Assembly (NCBI GenBank): GCA_039192165.1
Contig: JBCCXD010000011.1
Location: 41,893 to 105,892, forward strand
From: Dinoroseobacter sp039192165
GTDB taxonomy: Bacteria; Pseudomonadota; Alphaproteobacteria; Rhodobacterales; Rhodobacteraceae
DNA length: 64,000 nt
Direction of reading: 5' to 3'
The first letter of the stretch is position 1. The number at the start of each line of letters is the position of its first letter. The translations under genes were made by a program, and so were the position numbers. The notes under the pieces were generated by a model. That model was not told the DNA's origin. It saw only the letters and a list, made by a program, of their open reading frames with translations, and did no database searches. This document shows, piece after piece, positions 61,724 to 64,000 of the stretch.

Positions 61724-62251
61724 GTGTCGTGTTTCTCCCATACGGGGCAGATTGCATCTATCGATCGATATGAGAATCATTCGCAAAAAGTAAAGCAGTT
61801 TTTTGCGAATGATTCTCAAAAACTTCACTGCCTGCTGATTAAAGCCCTGTCAGAAAGTGTAGCCTGCGCATCTGGCCAGGGCTGCAAACTGTCCCAAAAG
61901 CTCAGGCAGCGCAGTGCTGAAAGTGCAGCCCGAAGAGGTCTCGCGAGGCCCCTTTCCCTTGGATCTGAAACGCGGCGCGCCAATCACGACTGTCCGACCG
62001 CCAAACGACGCCCGCCGCCGCGCGCCCAGAGGACATCTGTGATGAACGCCACGTCCTCAAGCCGCAAACCTGCGGGCGGCAAATCACTCCAAAGCACTCT
62101 GCAGTGTTGTGAAGACCCGCTGCGCCAACACCCAAACCACGTCAGAGTACTGGTTTAAACTAGCGGAAAAACGGTTTTCCTCTGTGAATCAAGGAGCCCG
62201 AGCGCGTACAGGGCTGACGCAAACCAACTGTCAGGTATTGTCCAGGATGGA
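61724..62251. other. Intergenic region between sitA and tRNA fragment
   Basis: About 530 bp. It contains the Fur-family inverted repeat (61771-61818, listed separately). From 61820 to 62251 I see no gene on either strand: the long open frame 61547-62158 on the plus strand runs antisense to sitA and has no likeness to a protein family. Confidence 0.6.
61771..61818. promoter_or_regulatory. Two Fur-family boxes in a 19-bp perfect inverted repeat
   Basis: TGAGAATCATTCGCA (61771-61785) and its reverse complement TGCGAATGATTCTCA (61804-61818). Each is a 7-1-7 near-dyad like the Fur consensus TGATAAT-N-ATTATCA. With the flanking A5/T5 the arms are 19 bp and perfect, separated by 10 bp. Located 48-95 bp upstream of sitA, so a Fur or Mur (manganese) repressor is expected to bind two dimers here. 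Confidence 0.85.
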
Positions 62252-62296
62252 TGGTGCCCCCACACGGACTCGAACCGCGGACCTACTGATTACAAA
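62252..62296 (-). tRNA. 3' fragment of tRNA-Thr (anticodon TGT), attachment site
   Basis: Reading leftward from 62296: anticodon loop TTTGTAA, stem TCAGT, variable AGGTC, T-arm CGCGG-TTCGAGT-CCGTG, acceptor half TGGGGGC, A and CCA (62252-62254). The 5' partner of the anticodon stem (expected ACTGA) reads TTCGA, and no D-arm or 5' acceptor half follows. This is thus a truncated copy left by integration, i.e. one att site of the element to the right. Confidence 0.82.
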
Positions 62297-62402
62297 TCGA
62301 ATTTCGGGCCATATCGCCCCCTAACTAATCAGCACATCCGAAACCGATACCATACCTTTTTTTATGATGATTAAACAACATGTTAGAGGTTGAAAGTAAC
62401 TC

Positions 62403-62451
62403 GGGGTAACAGCGCCAATCGGCCAAAAGTGTTACCCCAGTGTTACCCCAG
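62403..62451. repeat. TGTTACCCC repeats before integrase
   Basis: Two tandem 11-bp copies of TGTTACCCCAG (62430-62440 and 62441-62451) and an inverted copy GGGGTAACA (62403-62411). Their place between the att site and the integrase suggests integrase arm-binding sites or an autoregulatory operator. Confidence 0.6.
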
Positions 62452-62465
62452 AGGACCAACTGATT

Positions 62466-63683
62466 ATGGCGAAGGCCCTTACGACCCGCACTGTGGACGC
62501 GCTGAAAGCGCAGGAAACCCGCGTCGAGATCCCCGACCCTGCTTTGTCCGGTTTGTACTTGGTGGTGCAGCCCAGCGGCGTCAAATCGTGGGCACTGCGC
62601 TATCGCTACGGCGGCAAGCCGAAGAAGCTCACACTAGGCCGCTGGCCGGTCATGGGAGTAAAAGCTGCAAGGGAAGCCGCATCCGACGCGCTGGAAGCAA
62701 TCGACACCGGCAACGACCCTTTCTTAGCAAAAAAGCAGGCCAAGGCCGCACGCCTTGAGGCGCAGCTATCCGACCGCAACTTGGTAAAGACGCTGGTCGC
62801 CCTCTACTCACAACGGCACCTATCGCAGCTAAAGAGCGGTGCGGCGGTTCAGCGTGCGTTTGAACATGACATTCTGCCGGTCTGGGGTGAGCGCAAGATA
62901 CAAGACATTTCCCGGCGCGACGTGGTGGAACTCCTCGACGAAATCGCGGCCAGTGGCAGGGTGACGACTTCAAACCGGACCCGCGCATATCTCAGCAAGT
63001 TCTTCGGCTGGTGCGTGGACCGGGACATTATCGAAACCTCCCCTGCCCTCGGCGTCAAAGCCGTCGCGAAGGAAAAGAGCCGCGACCGCGTTCTCAGTGA
63101 CAACAAGATCCGCTGGTTCTGGAAAGCCTGCGGCGGGATCGGACAGCCTTGGGGGCGCCTTGGGCAAACGCTCCTGTTGACCGGCCAACGCCTCGGCGAC
63201 GTGTGGCACCTTTCGGCCAGCCGCACGAAGAATGGACGCACGCATGATTTAGCACTGTCAGACGCTGTGAGAGCCATTCTCAGCCGGATGGAGCCGGTCA
63301 AAGGCGACGTAGGCTTCATTTTCACGACAACGGGAACAACCCCGCTCAGCGGCTACTTCAAGGCCCGGAATAACATCGCCAAACACATGGCAGAGGTGGC
63401 CGAAGAAGAGCGCGGCGCGCCCGTCGAGATCCCGCATTGGACCTTTCACGACCTGCGCCGCACAGCGGCGACGGGCATGGCCCGGCTGGGCATCCCGGTG
63501 CGCGTCACAGAAGCCGTTCTAAACCACATCAGCGGCACCGGCGGCGGAATAGTGGCGGTGTATCAGCGGCACGACTACGCAGATGAAAAGCGCAAGGCGC
63601 TGGAAGCCTGGGCACGGTTCGTCGGATATATCGTGGACGGCAAGGCGAACAACGTGGTGCAGTTGGAGGCGGGCAGCGTCTGA
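62466..63683 (+). CDS. Tyrosine integrase, P4 type
   Basis: A 405-residue integrase with the DUF4102 arm-binding N-terminus (DALKAQETRVEIPDPALSGLYLVV, WALRYRYGGKPKKLTLGRWP). Catalytic residues: Arg in LLTGQRLGDVWHL, His-x-x-Arg in FHDLRRTAATGM, His in VLNHISG and the nucleophile Tyr in IVAVYQRHDYA. Located next to a truncated tRNA-Thr, so it most likely integrated the element there. Confidence 0.93.
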   Translation: MAKALTTRTVDALKAQETRVEIPDPALSGLYLVVQPSGVKSWALRYRYGGKPKKLTLGRWPVMGVKAAREAASDALEAIDTGNDPFLAKKQAKAARLEAQLSDRNLVKTLVALYSQRHLSQLKSGAAVQRAFEHDILPVWGERKIQDISRRDVVELLDEIAASGRVTTSNRTRAYLSKFFGWCVDRDIIETSPALGVKAVAKEKSRDRVLSDNKIRWFWKACGGIGQPWGRLGQTLLLTGQRLGDVWHLSASRTKNGRTHDLALSDAVRAILSRMEPVKGDVGFIFTTTGTTPLSGYFKARNNIAKHMAEVAEEERGAPVEIPHWTFHDLRRTAATGMARLGIPVRVTEAVLNHISGTGGGIVAVYQRHDYADEKRKALEAWARFVGYIVDGKANNVVQLEAGSV

Positions 63684-63791
63684 CATAAAGACGAGCGCCG
63701 AAAAGCTAAGTCTATCGGACTTTACTATTAACCTGGACGCTTTTTTTGCCTTCTATGGGGTGCCATGACCTAACACGAAAGGCATGGCACC

Positions 63792-63992
63792 GTGACAGAG
63801 ATTAAACTGACCCGCCGCATCCAAGCGCACCGCGTGCGCGAAATCTGCGGCGGCATTTCCGACATGACGCTGTGGCGGTGGCTCAACACCCCAGAAATGG
63901 ATTTCCCCAAGCCGATCTACATCGGACGCCGCCGGTACTGGCGCGAAGAAGAAGTCCACGCATGGCTCGAAGCCCAAGAGGTGGCGGCATGA
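63792..63992 (+). CDS. AlpA-family regulator / excisionase, GTG start
   Basis: A 66-residue MerR-like DNA-binding protein: VREICGGISDMTLWRWLN is the helix-turn-helix, then FPKPIYIGRRRYWREEEVHAWLEAQ, the AlpA signature. Such proteins activate or direct excision of P4-like elements. The start is GTG. It overlaps the next gene by ATGA. The 108 bp between it and the integrase are empty. Confidence 0.85.
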   Translation: MTEIKLTRRIQAHRVREICGGISDMTLWRWLNTPEMDFPKPIYIGRRRYWREEEVHAWLEAQEVAA

Positions 63993-64000
63993 ACTGGGAA
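63989..64000 (+). CDS. Start of next element gene (partial)
   Basis: ATG at 63989 overlaps the AlpA-like stop by four bases and opens the frame MNWE before the window ends. Nothing can be said of its product. Confidence 0.4.

Noticed and set aside
61547..62158. 203-codon plus-strand frame near sitA
   Set aside because: Overlaps the sitA signal region and the Fur boxes; low-complexity sequence with no family likeness.

Overview
The window looks like the chromosome of an alphaproteobacterium of the family Rhodobacteraceae (Roseobacter group or close kin). The reasons are the GC-rich coding style, a suf operon led by an Rrf2/IscR protein with one cysteine, a GTTC-N7-GTTC SOS box before recA, a CckA hybrid kinase next to recA, a complete agl alpha-glucoside operon, and a TRAP transporter. 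Nearly all of it is tightly packed core genome. Only the last 1.7 kb looks acquired.

Layout. 1-6.8 kb: end of an enoyl-CoA hydratase, a lytic transglycosylase, ssb, aroK-aroB (shikimate pathway), then a coupled trio of small membrane protein, secreted repeat-like protein and xerD, and an unusual metallophosphoesterase. 6.9-16 kb: a CorC/CNNM protein, a HerA-like ATPase, a gene-free stretch with two terminators and possible small RNAs, an IalB-family protein, a lpxD-ACP-fabF operon, and a divergent L,D-transpeptidase/MepK-like pair for peptidoglycan 3-3 cross-links. 16-20.9 kb: an arylsulfatase with an exported HAD phosphatase, xylulokinase and tRNA-Arg(CCG). 20.9-22 kb: a prokaryotic pentameric ligand-gated ion channel.

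22-30.9 kb: one long leftward Fe-S assembly operon, iscR - IscS/NifS-like desulfurase - sufB - a run of very small membrane proteins joined by ATGA overlaps - YbjQ-like - sufC - sufD - two YIP1-like proteins - sufS. 30.9-44 kb: hydrolase, icd, an SMR exporter, small secreted proteins, alaS, recA (SOS box and terminator visible), cckA, an RsmB-like methyltransferase and guaB. 44-48 kb: an HpcH/HpaI aldolase divergent from a dctPQM TRAP transporter.

48-58 kb: alpha-glucoside catabolism. aglEFGAK runs leftward. The LacI regulator aglR, a GH1 beta-glucosidase and glucokinase run rightward, with a CAAAGCGCTTTG operator between the two arms. Together they import a glucoside, hydrolyse it and phosphorylate the glucose. 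58-61.8 kb: sitABCD, a Mn/Fe ABC importer preceded by two Fur-family boxes forming a perfect 19-bp inverted repeat. 62.2-64 kb: the left end of an integrated element: a 45-nt 3' fragment of tRNA-Thr(TGT), short repeats, a P4-type integrase and an AlpA-like protein. The element continues past the window.
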